A DNA stretch of 64,000 nucleotides from Bryoerythrophyllum caledonicum (taxonomy: Eukaryota > Streptophyta > Bryopsida > Pottiales > Pottiaceae): NCBI GenBank assembly GCA_963971425.1, contig OZ020522.1:4252168-4316167 (forward strand), read 5' to 3'. Every line of letters starts with the position of its first letter. Positions within the stretch are counted from its first letter, which is position 1. Positions 36,633-49,663 of this stretch are shown in pieces. The notes below the pieces were generated by a model. It was not told the origin of the DNA, ran no database searches, and worked only from the letters and a program-made list of their open reading frames with translations. The position numbers and the translations under genes were made by a program.

Positions 36633-39600
36633 TTATCTAAACGACCTGCGTGTTGCTCCAACACCTACCACGCAAAGCTCGCCGCTCTTGGACGACAAGT
36701 ACCTCAAGTTGGGCACCAAGGCCTTGACATTCTGTTGGGGTGCCAGGCACGTCGAGGTAGAGAGTTGCAAACCCGGACGCATGTGCACACAACTATTCTT
36801 GTCATGAGATGGGGGACTCGGGCTGGACTTCACGTGAGGGAACGACATGCGCTTCCTCTTCACTGCAACATCCTCATCTGCGACGACACGCGGTGAGTGT
36901 AAAGTCAGGACAAATTTCATACTTTGAAGCTTAAAAAATAAAAAATCAAATGAGACGTGAGATATTTGGGCCCTGATATTTGTGTGAGATTCAAATGACT
37001 TGATGCTTTCAAGGAAATCTCTCTCTGAAATAAAAAGGTGTGGGATGATTTACCGGTTGCCTTGGAAAACTCGCCACCCGGTGATGGGGCACGCCCAAGT
37101 CTTTGCTTGGGCGTGCTATGGGAGCGCACCTTGGCGTTGGCGGACTTGGTGGCTGCCATGTAGGATTTTTGAGGGGTGATGTTGCCGTCTATGGGCGCCA
37201 GCGGCTGACGTGGCACTTCTGGTGGTGACGTGGCCTGGTGCTGGAACACAAGTTTCCCAATCCCCCCCAAAAATTGAGACCTTTATCCCCAAATCTCTAA
37301 ACAACACTCTTCAACAACTGAATCTTTGGTAGCATGGGTCTTTTAGTGCAAACCTTTCCTTGTTGAGACGTTTATGAACATCCACAGAGACAATAGCCTT
37401 CTTCATGTCATATGAGAAATCTGCCAATTTAACCTCTAAAGAACCAAGTGTCCGATCAGAGAACAAATTTGTTCACTTTAACTGCAAAATTTACCACGTC
37501 TTCTCAGAGGAGGTTGAGAAGGAGAGCCTGCGGTTACATTTATCTTGGTAGTTTTCAACTAACTGTCCTTGAAGGGTTTAACGAAGTTCATAGCTCTTTT
37601 TTGGACATAGCGAAAGTGAAAAGTATGGGAGAATTGTTTTGGTACCTGTTTTTCAAAGGCTGTGGTGGAGTGAGTCTGATGGAAGGACTGGCTTCCTCGA
37701 GGCCACCTTGAGGGCGAAACGAACCGTTGGCTGCCATAGTTCATGTCCCGGATGCAGCCCCCATACTTGATGTCTCTGGTGCTGCCAAAGTTGATGTCTC
37801 TGCTACTGCCACAGTTGATGTCCCTGCTGCTGCTGCTGCCGAAATTGATGTCCCTGCTGCTGCCGAAGTTCATGTCCCTGGTGCTGCCGAAGTTCATGTC
37901 CCTGCTGCTGATGTCCCTGGTGCTGGCGGAATTCGCGTCCCTGATGCTGATGTCCCGGGTACTGGCGTTATTTATGTCCCTGGTGCTGCCGGAGTTCATA
38001 TTCCTGGTGCTGCCGAAGTTCATGTTCCTGGTGCTGCCGAAGTTCATGTTCCTGGTGCTGATGTCCCTGGCGCTGCCGAAGTTCATGTCCCTGGCACTGA
38101 TGTCCCTGGTGCTGCCGGAGTTGATGTCCCTGGTACTGCCGAAGTTCATGTCCCTGGTGCTGCCGAAGTTCATGTCCCTGGAGCTGGCGAAATTAAGGTC
38201 CCTGGTGCTTCCGGAGTTGATGTTCTTGGTGCTGCCAAAGTTGATGTCCCCGGTGCCGCCGGAGTTGATGTCCCTGGTGCTGGCGAAATTCACGTCCCTG
38301 GTGCTTCCGGAGTTGACGTTCTTGGTGCTGCCAAAGCTGATGTACCCGGTGCCGCCGGAGTTCATGTCCCTGGTGCTGCCGAAGTTCATGTCCCTGTTGC
38401 TGCCGAAGTTCATGTCCCTGGTGCTGGCGAAATTCACATCCCTGGTGCTTCCGGAGTTGACGTTCTTGGTGCTGCCAAAGGTGATGTACCCGGTGCCGCC
38501 GGAGTTGATGTCCCTGGTGCTGCCGAAGTTCATGTTCCTGGTGCTGATGTCCCTGTTGCTGGCGAAGTTCACGTCCCTGGTGCTGCCGGAGTTGATGTTC
38601 CTGGTGCTGCCAAAGCCAATGTCCCAGGTGCCGCCGGAGTTGATGTCCCCGGTGCTGCCGGAGTTGATGTTCCGTGTGCTGCAACCCGGAGTTGGTCTTG
38701 ATGAGCCTGAGACCACCACTTTAGTAATCTTGGGAGATGATGATCGCCGCGATGGAGTGGTGTTATTGGTGCTCTGCTCCAGTACTGTGTCTTGATGCTC
38801 TGCCGTGATGTCCTCCTTGAAGCTGTGGCTGTCGAGCATGCGATTCTCCCACGGCCGCGCTGCCATCCACCTCTCCAACCAGCTCCACCCCCAGTGCTGC
38901 TTACAGTCGAAGTATACTCTCCCCTCTTGCCTCACCTGCAATTCATCCATGTCTCACTTGTTCAGCTCCAATTTTTTTTTTCAGGACAACATCAAATGAA
39001 AGCCAAACCCTGTTAAAACATTCAGGTCTGCAGTCACAATCGTATCACCACAGTATCACATGAGTTGATCATTTTTTCCAAATTTTAAATGTCTGTTTGT
39101 AGATGTCAGAATTTTGAAGAATTGATTTGATGGAAAGCTCCTTCAGCCACACTGATTGATCTATACAATGAAGAATTGTTTTTGCCAAACTTCTATTTTT
39201 AGACACAAACACTTAATTGGCACTGCAGTGTCAAATCTGACCCTAAGGTATGGTAGTGTCCAACTTGACTGACCCACATTGAAGAGGTTCACAATACTAA
39301 GTCGAAAATAATAGGTTCACTCCAAGTGTTATGGTACACATTCCATTCCACTAGTAGCAATCATGTCGCTCCTCACTTAAATAGTGTTGCTCTTCACTTA
39401 CGCAAAATGTGGAAAACAAGGTTGACACACCACATGTGAAAATGCTTGAAATAATAAGTGAAAATTGGCAGCAGTGTTGGTGAAGTGTTACTGACCTGGC
39501 ATTGGCTAGCATAGGCCAGTGCGCGCTCACGCTTGATCACACCTTCTTGCTTCTGCTGCAGCTTGGCTTGCAAGTCTTCCACGGTCCCAGAATGGGCACA

Positions 39601-41637
39601 CCACCCACGCTGCCAAACAAGTCATTATAAACTCATTGTAACACTATAAACAACCCTGTTGCTCCTTATGTAGAATGTGGAAAAGGGTGCTTTCTCTTGT
39701 CTTTTGTGACCCGACTGACTCACCAAATTCTAAAATGCTTGAGATAGTAAGTGAGAGGTGACACGATTGCTAGTAGTGTAAGTCCACCTTCACATGCTAA
39801 TTGGTTTTCTACACAAAACCACATCCTTGTAAAGAACCAGAACTTTAATTTTAATTGCCTTCAAAATTCACAGGCCAAGCACTAGTACAAAATGGGGGCT
39901 GTTTTTAACTCTGCGTCTGACACTTTTGGTTGAAGTTTCCACCCAAAAAAAAAAAAAAAAAGCGTGCATGTGTTAAGTTTACAGTGTAAAAAAAAACAAC
40001 CCTATTTGTACTAGTGAAGGAACAACAATATGACTATAAAAAAACATTCCTCTTGCAAAGACCAAGCCAAATTCAGGTAAGTAAACTCACAATCATATAA
40101 CGAAAAAAAGAATTTCAAAATTTTGGAAATCTAAAATATAAACAAATAAACAAAACATAAAAACTCGCAGCCACTTAAGGGGTATTACATTAAGCTTTCA
40201 CATGTTTACAGCGTTGTTTCTCGGTGTATGAGCGCTCAGGGTATCAGACCAATATCACATAGGTATCAGTCACCCCTATGGATTCCTTGTGTACTTATAC
40301 CTCGCTGTGATGACTTTATCATGAGTTTGTATGTGATGAGTTTGTATGTGATGACTTTATGATAAGTTTGTATATGATGACTTTATGATGGTTTGTATGT
40401 GATGACTTTATGGCGAGTTTGTATGAGATGACTTTATGGTGAATTTGTATGGGAAGACTTTTACGATGAGTTTGTACAGGAAGACTTTATGATGAGTTTG
40501 TACAGGAAGACTTTATGATGAGTTTATAGTACCTCTGACTCCAGGAGCATGGTTTCTCGGCATGATCTGATGGTACGTTGCACTTGTTGACCCTGAGTTG
40601 ACATGCGCACTCGGCGAGCTCGGATCCGAGCTTGCACGCGTACCAAAGCTTGCATGCAGCGCAGCGAGATGGCGGCTTGGCGCCGCACTGTGTGACCTCG
40701 GACTAGCGCTTGCAGCCTCACCAGCCCTCTTAACGCTCGCAATGCCCTCCGTGCCTAAAAACAAAAACAAAAAATTAGTGGATGGAGTCACTCTACCGTA
40801 TTTTATGAATATAAGAAAAATTGATTTAAACTACACGAGGAACATGGAGAAATAAAATTGGTATACACTATCGCAAACGACAAATATTAACAAGGATTTG
40901 ACTCTAATTTCTTGTAGAATGGGTGACAATTTGATTACCAGGAATCCTCGGAAGGCGGTTTGGATGCGAAGAGCTGCTACATTCTCAACGCTCATCTGCT
41001 GCTGTTTCTTTGAGAGAAGGAGATAAGTGTCCACTTTCATCATCAGCTCCGCCAGTGTGGGCTTGGAGTAGTACTGAAGGTCCTCCTCATCAACATCATC
41101 CTCCTGCTCCTCATTCCTCGTCTCCTTCTCTTGTCTGAAATCATCTTCCACGGAAGTACTGTTATTCTTCCAAGGTGCCACCCATCTTCTCCCACCAATT
41201 TTCTGCACACGGTTGTGAAGTGAGGCACAATCCTTAATCAGACACTGCTGCTAACTCCTCACCCAAAACCATTGCTCTTCACTCACACAGGGTGTGCAAG
41301 AGAGTGTTCTTTTCGTGCCTCACTCACTTATAAAATACTTGAAATAGTAAGTGGAACACGCCAGGGTTGAGACAGAGGTGGCTAAAACTACCCCAGTTTC
41401 TTCTACAGCTAGTAAAGATGCTAATGACACCATCAAGCTCTAGTAGGTACCAAAAGTGAAGGGCGACTAGTCATGAAACCGTGGGTGACTTTACAAATAC
41501 CTCTAGTGATGAATGATGATACTTTGGGCACTCACCGTGACTTTGTCCTCACGGCGATCCTTGTCCACTGGAGGTCCTGACTTCACCATTCGTTTCATGG
41601 TGGCCAGCGTCTTGAAAAACTTCTTGGACGCCCCCAT
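36633..41637 (-). CDS. IQ-DOMAIN (IQD/IQ67) calmodulin-binding protein with expanded repeat
   Basis: Exons on the minus strand are 41637-41536, 41202-40939, 40754-40533, 39609-39496, 38935-37646, 37240-37054 and 36877-36633. All boundaries are GT-AG and in phase, giving 807 aa. The IQ67 domain is split across exons 2 and 3: [18 protein letters not shown], then [19 protein letters not shown]. Later landmarks are [20 protein letters not shown] and [16 protein letters not shown], both typical of IQDs, and [15 protein letters not shown] with STPKQR near the C-terminus (the DUF4005 region). IQDs bind calmodulin and act as scaffolds at microtubules, membrane or nucleus; that is family knowledge. 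IQDs are usually 300-650 aa. The excess here is a run of about 40 octapeptide repeats in exon 5 (about residues 317-633), Ser/Gly/Asn/Arg/Asp-rich and probably disordered. The rest of the gene looks intact. Confidence 0.93.
37740..38690 (-). repeat. 24 bp coding minisatellite in IQD exon 5
   Basis: The unit encodes variants of STRD(I/M/V)N(F/S)G, roughly GGCAGCACCAGGGACATGAA plus four bases. The period is 24 bp, so every unit preserves frame and about 40 units fit. The lack of stops in all frames of the repeat creates long open frames on the plus strand (37727-38701 and 37743-38795), which are shadows. Confidence 0.92.
40310..40532 (-). repeat. About 25 bp minisatellite at the 5' end of an IQD intron
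   Basis: Variants of GATGAGTTTGTATGTGATGA and CTTTAT repeat about nine times on the plus strand. The array occupies the first 220 bases of the intron after exon 3, and its last unit abuts the splice donor at 40532. Confidence 0.85.
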
Positions 41638-42239
41638 GGCCACCGAGTCCCTCTCTCTCTCCCGCAACCAGGCTGTCAACAACGTCAACACACTCAGATC
41701 ATTGAAAACAAACACTGAAAGTGATTCCAAACCTTCAACACTCGCTCTAACAACTGCAGCTCACTCCAGATTCAGCTGTTTTAGGGTAACACTGGCAAGC
41801 AACTTTCCAAAATCAACGCTTCAAGTAGTTTATCGATACCATTCCCTTCAAATAGCAAAATCAGAGCCTACACCACCCTCTTCACTTCAAACTGAAAATC
41901 ACTAAAAAAGAAAACATGGTCGGAAGGTAACCTCACAGAACCAACGATCTCAATGGCGGTTTCCGGAAGAAAACCACTGAAGAAACATCAGTCCACAACG
42001 TTGAAGCAACAGAGTGGGAAGCCAATTGTGCAGCTCACCCACTCACGTACTCTCATTGAGAGAGTGTTGCAACAAGAGCAGTGGGAGGTGATGGTTGCAA
42101 GTCCAGGACTCTGGCATGGCAGCTGGGCAAGGAGGAGTTTGAATGCGGGCGCTTGATGACGTGATTATGAAAGGAGGAGGAATGATAAATGGAGGAGTTG
42201 AAGAGGCGGTTGAATGCAGCGAGTGTTTGAATGCGGGTC
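41638..42239 (-). promoter_or_regulatory. 5' region of the IQD gene
   Basis: This higher G+C block upstream of the ATG likely contains the 5' untranslated region and promoter. Open frames here (41953-42156 plus) have no recognised domain. I saw no reliable core-promoter motif. Confidence 0.35.
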
Positions 42240-42430
42240 CTGTACATGTATTTTATACAATAATTATTTACATGTAGCTTGAAAATTCATAACTAATTCA
42301 ATTTTCATTCGAAAAATATGAAACCACTTGGGTTGGGTTTGTAATTCTATTGGCTATAAGAAACGTATAATTATCACCTCTCTCCATGTATGCTCGTTCC
42401 TAAACTTGTCGGTTTCAGGGGGGGCTTACC
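42240..42430 (+). repeat. Dispersed repeat R, copy 2
   Basis: GAAAATTCATAACTAATTCA, GGAAAAATATGAAACCACTT-like text, TCCATGTATGC, AACTTGTCGGTTT and GGCTTAC align with 60998-61155 in the same order. Confidence 0.7.
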
Positions 42431-43540
42431 TTATAAGGTTAAGTAAAGAATGCGGGAGGAAGTCTGCGGTGGGCGCTCCAGCAGCCTTCGACGTTTCAGG
42501 CCCTCGATACCCTTTGCTTCTGGTTTGTGTACTTTGTTCCATGCATTTGGATAGAAAGGTGCCTAGCGTAGGGAAAATGGCGCACATACAGGCAGAAGGG
42601 CCACGACTTTCAGAGGTGAGCGAGGGCACTGGAGAAATGGTTCTTTTTGACGTGTGGATGCTAGATTTTTAAGGAGCCACGGAAAGGTTGGGTGTGGGAG
42701 GGTGTTGGTGTGGAGCCGCAAATTACAAGTCTCATGTCGAGGAAGTTGTTGGGCATGCTCTCAGCAACAACTAGAGTATAGGATATTGAGTACATTTGAA
42801 TACGTGTATTCAATAACCATGCTCTCAAGCTCTCCTTCACTTCTCCAATTTTGTTAATTATCTATTTATATAATCACTTAAATGTTTTTTTAACTTTTAT
42901 TCTTTCATTTCTACGTTTTTTTTTTTTTCTTTACTGCTATCTTTCTTTATTTCTTCATACTCTATTTATGTTCCTTTGTTCCTTTAACACCATATTCATT
43001 ATATTGGGAGATTGGGAGCCTCCCAAAAGAATATATGAAGCTTGAGTTGACCTCAACATGCAAATGTTTTGTGAATTTGCACAATGCAATTTGTCCAATA
43101 TCTACAATATGGGTACATATTCAACTTGAGTTGACCTAAAAGTGCACAACCAATTACTATTGGGAAAACCATTCATGCCTTTCAAAGTCCAAGAAATCTC
43201 CCAATATAATGAGTATGGTGTTTTTTTTTTTGTTAGAGTTGTGACACGGTTTACTAGGATGAAGCCAAATGATCCTACATTCATCTATACCTTGAGATTT
43301 CATCTAATACCAAATATTACTTATGTTTCACAAATACTTAACTAGCAACATATTTTTGTTATTTGTTTCCATTCATGTATACTTTCATCCATGATTATGA
43401 TTTTTCCATCCATATTTTATAATTTTCATCAGAAAAAAACTCAGTTTTGCATTCAAGATTTTGATGAAATGCAATTCAAGTGTATTTTAAACAGAATATT
43501 ACAAAAAGTTGTCAAAAGAAGGAAAATATTTTATTGTCTA
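42431..43540. other. Intergenic, no supported gene
   Basis: The open frame at 42328-42672 extends out of repeat R and lacks recognised content. Pyrimidine-rich DNA lies at 42880-42960. Confidence 0.4.
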
Positions 43541-43542
43541 AA

Positions 43543-43657
43543 TTTTAAAGGCAAGATAAATACTACATTTAGACAATATTTTAAAATAAATGTAGTATTT
43601 ATCTTGCCTTTAAAAGACTTTATTGTCTAAATGTAGTATTTATCTTGCCTTTAAAAG
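43543..43657. repeat. Foldback with a duplicated right arm
   Basis: AAAGGCAAGATAAATACTAC plus ATTTAGACAATA at 43548-43579 is followed by its exact inverse (TATTGTCTAAAT plus GTAGTATTTATCTTGCCTTT) at about 43620-43652, and a truncated inverse copy lies between them. The arms could form a 32 bp stem. Confidence 0.8.
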
Positions 43658-43867
43658 GACATCCAGTTCCATATAGCTTCTGAATCATTAGAATAATCTT
43701 GGTTTTCTTCCTTTAAGGATTTGTGCAAGCCAATAGTTTTTGGTGTAATGTAGTGTTTATATGCCAAAACAATTGCAAGTAAAATTTAGACAACATAATT
43801 TTGATATATTTAGAGAAGTTTGTATGATGCCCATTAATTTCACAGTTCAAAAAATATTTTCCCTCTA

Positions 43868-44916
<1,049 letters not shown>

Positions 44917-45186
44917 GTACTAGGTTCTAAAAAATTCACAATTTCTACAACATTTATGCAACAACAAATCTAATGCAATTAAAAAAATAACCTAAAACCT
45001 TCTTGTAATATTAAATAATTTAGTTTCAATCACCCACAAAACTTGTTGATGTTGCCACTAAGATCCAACCACAAAAAGTCTTTAAAATATTTTCTCAATA
45101 TCAATTTTGTATGACGTTGTTTCTTAGATTTCTCTTACTCATTAAAAAAAACACAAACCATAGGCACATGCATGCCATTATAGCTA

Positions 45187-45600
45187 TTGGAAACTCAACT
45201 CGCACGCTACGGACCCGTGTTGAAAAGAGACTGCCTTGACATGCTCAACCCAACAAAATGTTGGGTTGACATGCCAACCATTGGGAAGGCCTTCAAATTT
45301 ACCATCCCATTCACCTTTTCAACTCTTCCCCTCCAATTTGTTGTCCATGCACCTCTGCCACAAATTAGACTTCCATCTCTAGAACTAAATTATTTGTCTA
45401 GTTTCTTCTTAGGTTTTTCCTCCTTCTTTTCTTTGGTTTTATCTCCTCTTCCTTGAATTTCCTGCTTCTCTTTCCAGTATTGTGTAAGATTTTGAGTACT
45501 TTCCTTGTCATTCCTTTTATTAAAACACTTAATTTTTACTACTTGGAAGTTCTGCCATCATGGCAAATCTTCATGCCCATGATTTTGTTTACGTCATGCT
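45187..45600. other. Flank of the PIF/Harbinger remnant
   Basis: The plus-strand open frame at 45187-45456 has no recognised domain. It may be the 5' part of the transposon, but nothing proves this. Confidence 0.3.
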
Positions 45601-45619
45601 TCAGAGGGAGCCTTCTAAA

Positions 45620-46640
45620 ATCAATTGAGAAGATGGGCGGGAGAAAAGGAAGGTGGATAGGGAGTGGTTAGATGAGAGTATTTAACATCTTTTGAGTCTT
45701 TGTATAAAGAAGTATTTTGATATTGGCCGCAAGAGCTTCATAGAGAAGCATTGGCTGGAGTTTGTGGAGAACCTAAATGCAGCCTTCTCTAATGATGTTC
45801 AGCGTACTAGGCATCAGTGCTCAGATAAATATCTCAAAATGATGATCAAGTTTATTGAGGAGAAGATGAAACAAGGAGCGATAGGAGCATTGCCGTTGAA
45901 GTGGCCATGGTATGAAAAACATGTTTTGCGGCACTATAAATGTTCAAGGTAAATGATTTGTTCAAAACTTTTACACTGCAATATTTAAAATAATAACACA
46001 TTCATAAATTTTTCTTATCTTTGAAGTTCTTAAGCATTGGACCAAAATTCTTTTTTAATTTTTAGTATGAGACAAATTTTACTACACTGTTTGTATTAAA
46101 CAATGATACATGGTTATAAAACATGTTTGTCCTCTTCCAATTCCTTCAATTATACAATATTCCATGTGCTATGTAGGTGTACCATATGGTGTGGATCAAG
46201 ACACTCACTTGAGACATGAGGATATCCAAGAGTTGAACAATGACAAAGAAGACTTTACACCTACTGCAGCTTCCGTATCAGGCACCTCTAAGCTCGAGTT
46301 TGCATGTGATCAATCCATTGTGTTAGCCATTCGTAAGTTCTCAGATGGAATGTATAAGATTGAAAAACACAAGTTGGAGCTTACAAAACAAATTCTAGAG
46401 AGTGAGGCACAAATTAGGGACCTGATCTTGTAGGGATGGATGGAGATTCAACAGGAACAATTACAGGCGTAGAGGGAGATGCAAATGGAGGTGCAGTTGG
46501 GATAGTTGCAGACACCAAGGAATATGCAACAAGGGCAGTTGCAGATTGCTCCTATGTTTTCAAAGGCCTTGAAAGACAAAGGGTCAAACTTATCTTGACC
46601 TTGAATTTTATCATAAGAGGTTGAAGGTAGCATGTGTGAC
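45620..46640 (+). pseudogene. PIF/Harbinger accessory Myb/SANT-like protein, degenerate
   Basis: Open pieces read EKRKVDREWLDESI, then (after a TAA) KKYFDIGRKSFIEKHW, QRTRHQCSDKYLKMM and ALPLKWPWYEKH. The Trp spacing and the RT-x-QC-x-K pattern are those of the Myb/SANT-like DNA-binding protein carried by PIF/Harbinger elements. A second part at about 46180-46600 resumes after a spacer that may be an intron (46060-46175). Near its end three in-frame TAG stops (about 46433, 46469 and 46502) interrupt a Gln-rich coiled-coil-like stretch. The protein would help the transposase enter the nucleus and bind DNA, by family knowledge. It is not intact. Confidence 0.65.
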
Positions 46641-47815
46641 GTGTATTTGTTTTTCAAAGGTTGTTATATATATGTATTTCACTTCCATTTCTATTCTCAT
46701 CTTCTTTGCAATGCTTCACCATACATGCTTTCACATGTAGGTGTATTTGGAATAATCAATTACATTTAGTCATATAATTGAAAGATGTTTCTCTTTCAAT
46801 ATATTTTTGGAAAAAAATAATTTGAAAGGTTGAGCAACTTGCATGAGCTAGATCTTTCTTGGTGGTGGTCTTTTTATGAATAAGCAGATTTTCACACAGC
46901 TCAAAATCTGTTTATGCTAATCCAAATAGTTATCTTAGGTGGGTCAATTACAACGTGGCAATTACAACTTGAATAATCTCTATCTTAAGATGAAGCTCAC
47001 AGTTTTCTGAAAAGAAATTGGACTTGCAGCAAAAATTTAGTTGGCTCGAGAACCTAAGGTAAGAATATTATATGTCAGCTATGACATGTATGATACCGAT
47101 GGATCATGTATGATATCCATCCATTACATCAATTCATATCATATCTCAATTGATGCCAAACTTATTTTGTAGTGCAAATTTTGACATTATAAAATTTGAG
47201 CCCGCACTAAACTTGCACTAATTTTGGCCCTCACATTGTAAATATCCAGCCATCACTTATTGTTAGAGTTTGTTGTCTAATTTTCATTTTGGTTTTTGAT
47301 TGAACCTAGCTAATTATTGCACAAATTTGTAGGGTTTACTAGAAGTAGAGCTTTAAGACATATAGTTTGTTGACTACTTTACAGCAAATACACTTCAAAA
47401 TTGCCTATTTCATAGTAAATAATATAAAAGAAAGAAATTAGCTATAACTGTTTTTAACTCTACGATCTTTCTCTATGCTAGTAAAATAACATGCACATGT
47501 AATTTTATTATAAACTTTGACCACAAATATTGGAAGTTTATAATACTTAACTTTTAAAAGTTCCATTTTCTACGTTGCGTGAAGAGGATCAAAAGATATT
47601 GACTTCAACTTTGTTATAGAATGAGAATCCAAGTGGTCAAAAAAAAGTTTTATACCATTTCTTGTAGTTGTATAATTTAAAACCAAAATCTATCAAAAAT
47701 CCTAGTCACAACAAGAGTTCATTCAAAACTAAGGTTAAATCATAAGGATTTCCAAGAATCTATTGATCAAATAAATTCTCTCTCAAACTTTCCCCTTCTT
47801 TTTTGGCTCTCCCTA
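46641..47815. other. Spacer between the two Harbinger pieces
   Basis: No coding similarity. About 47330-47650 resembles a worn TTAA-family interior (GCAAATACACTTCAAAATTGCC, CATAAACTTTGACCACAAATATTGG). Confidence 0.4.
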
Positions 47816-48700
47816 ATTTTCAAACAACTGGGAGCCTAATATTTCCAAATCCTTGCACATGACCTCTATAATGTGCTCTAATACCCTTGGCTCCGCCAAA
47901 TTGCATAGCCTACAATAGTTATGTAACCAACAACATGCTATGGCAATCATTGCCGCTTTATCAACTCTAGAGTTGAAGTACTTCAAACTATGCCATATTT
48001 TCTTCATAGATCTAAATGCATTCTTTAAAACAACCCCATATGAGTTCATAGCATTATCAAACCTCTTCTTGTCTTCATCTTGTGGTGACTCCAAATTCTT
48101 CCACATGTAACTACAGATTGGATTAGCAAAAGCACCAATCACGTATGGATTGTACAACTTTCCTCCCAACATCCACAAGTGGTGTTTACAAAATAGCTCA
48201 ACACTGTAAGTCTTTTTAAAAACTGAAGACTATAAATTACCCTTTATCATGAATACCATGAGGCTAACCTACACACATATTTCAAAAAAATTGGTGTGTA
48301 TTGCAAACAACTAGTAAATCAAAAGAATAGGACTTCTTAATATTGAAGAACTCACTCCGGCAAGGGTGGTTGTTTGATCTGGTCGATCAAGGAGAAGAAC
48401 CTATGTTCCATCAATTACACCGCAACCGTTTGGTTATCCTGTAATTTTCAGGAAATCATCAATGATGCCCAACAAAGGTTTACTTATTGGTTTGCTAATG
48501 CATCTACTAAACAATTTGTTTTTGTCAAAGAAAATGTCACAAACTATGTCTACACACTTGCAAATGGTGGATCCTCTAACTTTGAAACAATTAGCCATAT
48601 GAACAGAAGAAGAACCATCTGCAAACCACTAGAGACCTACAACAATAATTTTCCTAAAATCCAATTGAAGCCTAACATGATTTATGGTTCATGACTATAA
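47816..48700 (-). pseudogene. PIF/Harbinger transposase (DDE_Tnp_4 type), degenerate
   Basis: On the minus strand FKVRGSTICKCVDIVCD (about 48580) precedes CGVIDGT (about 48410), which contains the first catalytic Asp of HARBI1-type transposases. Then follow WMLGGKLYNPYV, corresponding to the LGDSAYP region with the usual Asp replaced by Gly, and FDNAMNSYGVVLKNAF, KIWHSLKYF and IACCWLHNYC, the conserved C-terminal motif. In-frame stops flank IDGT. It faces the Myb-like ORF convergently, as in PIF elements. It cannot encode an active enzyme. Confidence 0.85.
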
Positions 48701-49035
48701 ATAAGGTGTCAATATATCAACCAAATTTTCATCAAATGAATTAGGACTCATTCTAAAGAACTACATGTATTTTTTTACAATGAATGTCCACAGGCGCTTT
48801 CCAAACAATGAATTCAACATAATTCCAATGTGTTTTTGTGGGCTCCATCCAAAACACCCTTTCATGATAATTATTCCTTGTGGCTATTAAGTACTAAAGA
48901 GGTGGGTAAAAAAGGCGGTTTCAAATTCCATCTATGTCCTCACTCTTGACTTAAAACTTCTGAGATCGCTCACACTTAGTGTAAAGTTGCCCAATGTCAT
49001 TGTGGAATTCCTCAATATCATTGACAAGAGTTCCA

Positions 49036-49385
49036 AAAGAAGAAGAAGAACTCCGGCCCCAAAGAGACCGGCGTGAATATAGTGTTTGTTCATTCTATTC
49101 ACTAATCCCATGGCCACTGGACAAAGGATAGTGAATCTAGAGCTACTTCCCCCTTTCGAAGGTAAACACTTTTCTACACTAAGTGCCTTAAAGACAACCG
49201 ACATGTCATCCCCCCAAGGGCTTTTTGGGTACCCATACAACGAGGTCTCAAGACCCCCACCATAGTTGGGTGGACTATGGTGGTAGGCACCACACCAGCA
49301 TGGGGATTTGAACTCACAACCACCTCAAGAGTATCCATACAATCACAATTGTACCATAGAAAATAGGATCCATTGTTGCTCAAAA
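49036..49385 (-). mobile_element. SINE copy, minus strand
   Basis: Read on the minus strand, GTGAGTTCAAATCCCC (box B) at about 49310 is followed by the same body as the 19387 SINE (GTCCACCCAACTATGG, ACATGTCGGTTGTC, TTAGTGTAGAAAAGTGTTTACC) and the LINE-like tail (TTTGTCCAGTGGCCATG, AACAAACACTATATTCACGCC, GGAGTTCTTCTTCTTC). The head upstream of box B is more divergent. Confidence 0.8.
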
Positions 49386-49663
49386 CGCACCTATTTTCAA
49401 AAATAAATGAACATGACTTGTTTGTAAACTTAAAAGAATTACACTACATTCAAAATATTCGCAATGTTTTTTTAAACTTGCACCCAAAATGCCCAAAAAT
49501 GCATTTTTCATGGTTGTAGTACACGTAAAAAAAAACCAACCAAGAAGAACATACCACATGCATGGTACGGCCACCGGAAGTCACACCTCTCCAAAACCCT
49601 TCACCACAAACTAGAATTGAAAAGAAATATTGAAATATGTAGAACTTGCGTTGTTTGTTGGCT

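Noticed and set aside
37727-38795. Long plus-strand open frames (324 and 350 codons) rich in [12 protein letters not shown] or LVLPKFMSL repeats
   Set aside because: They are reverse-strand shadows of the coding minisatellite in IQD exon 5, whose flanking exon sequence is clearly IQD on the minus strand.
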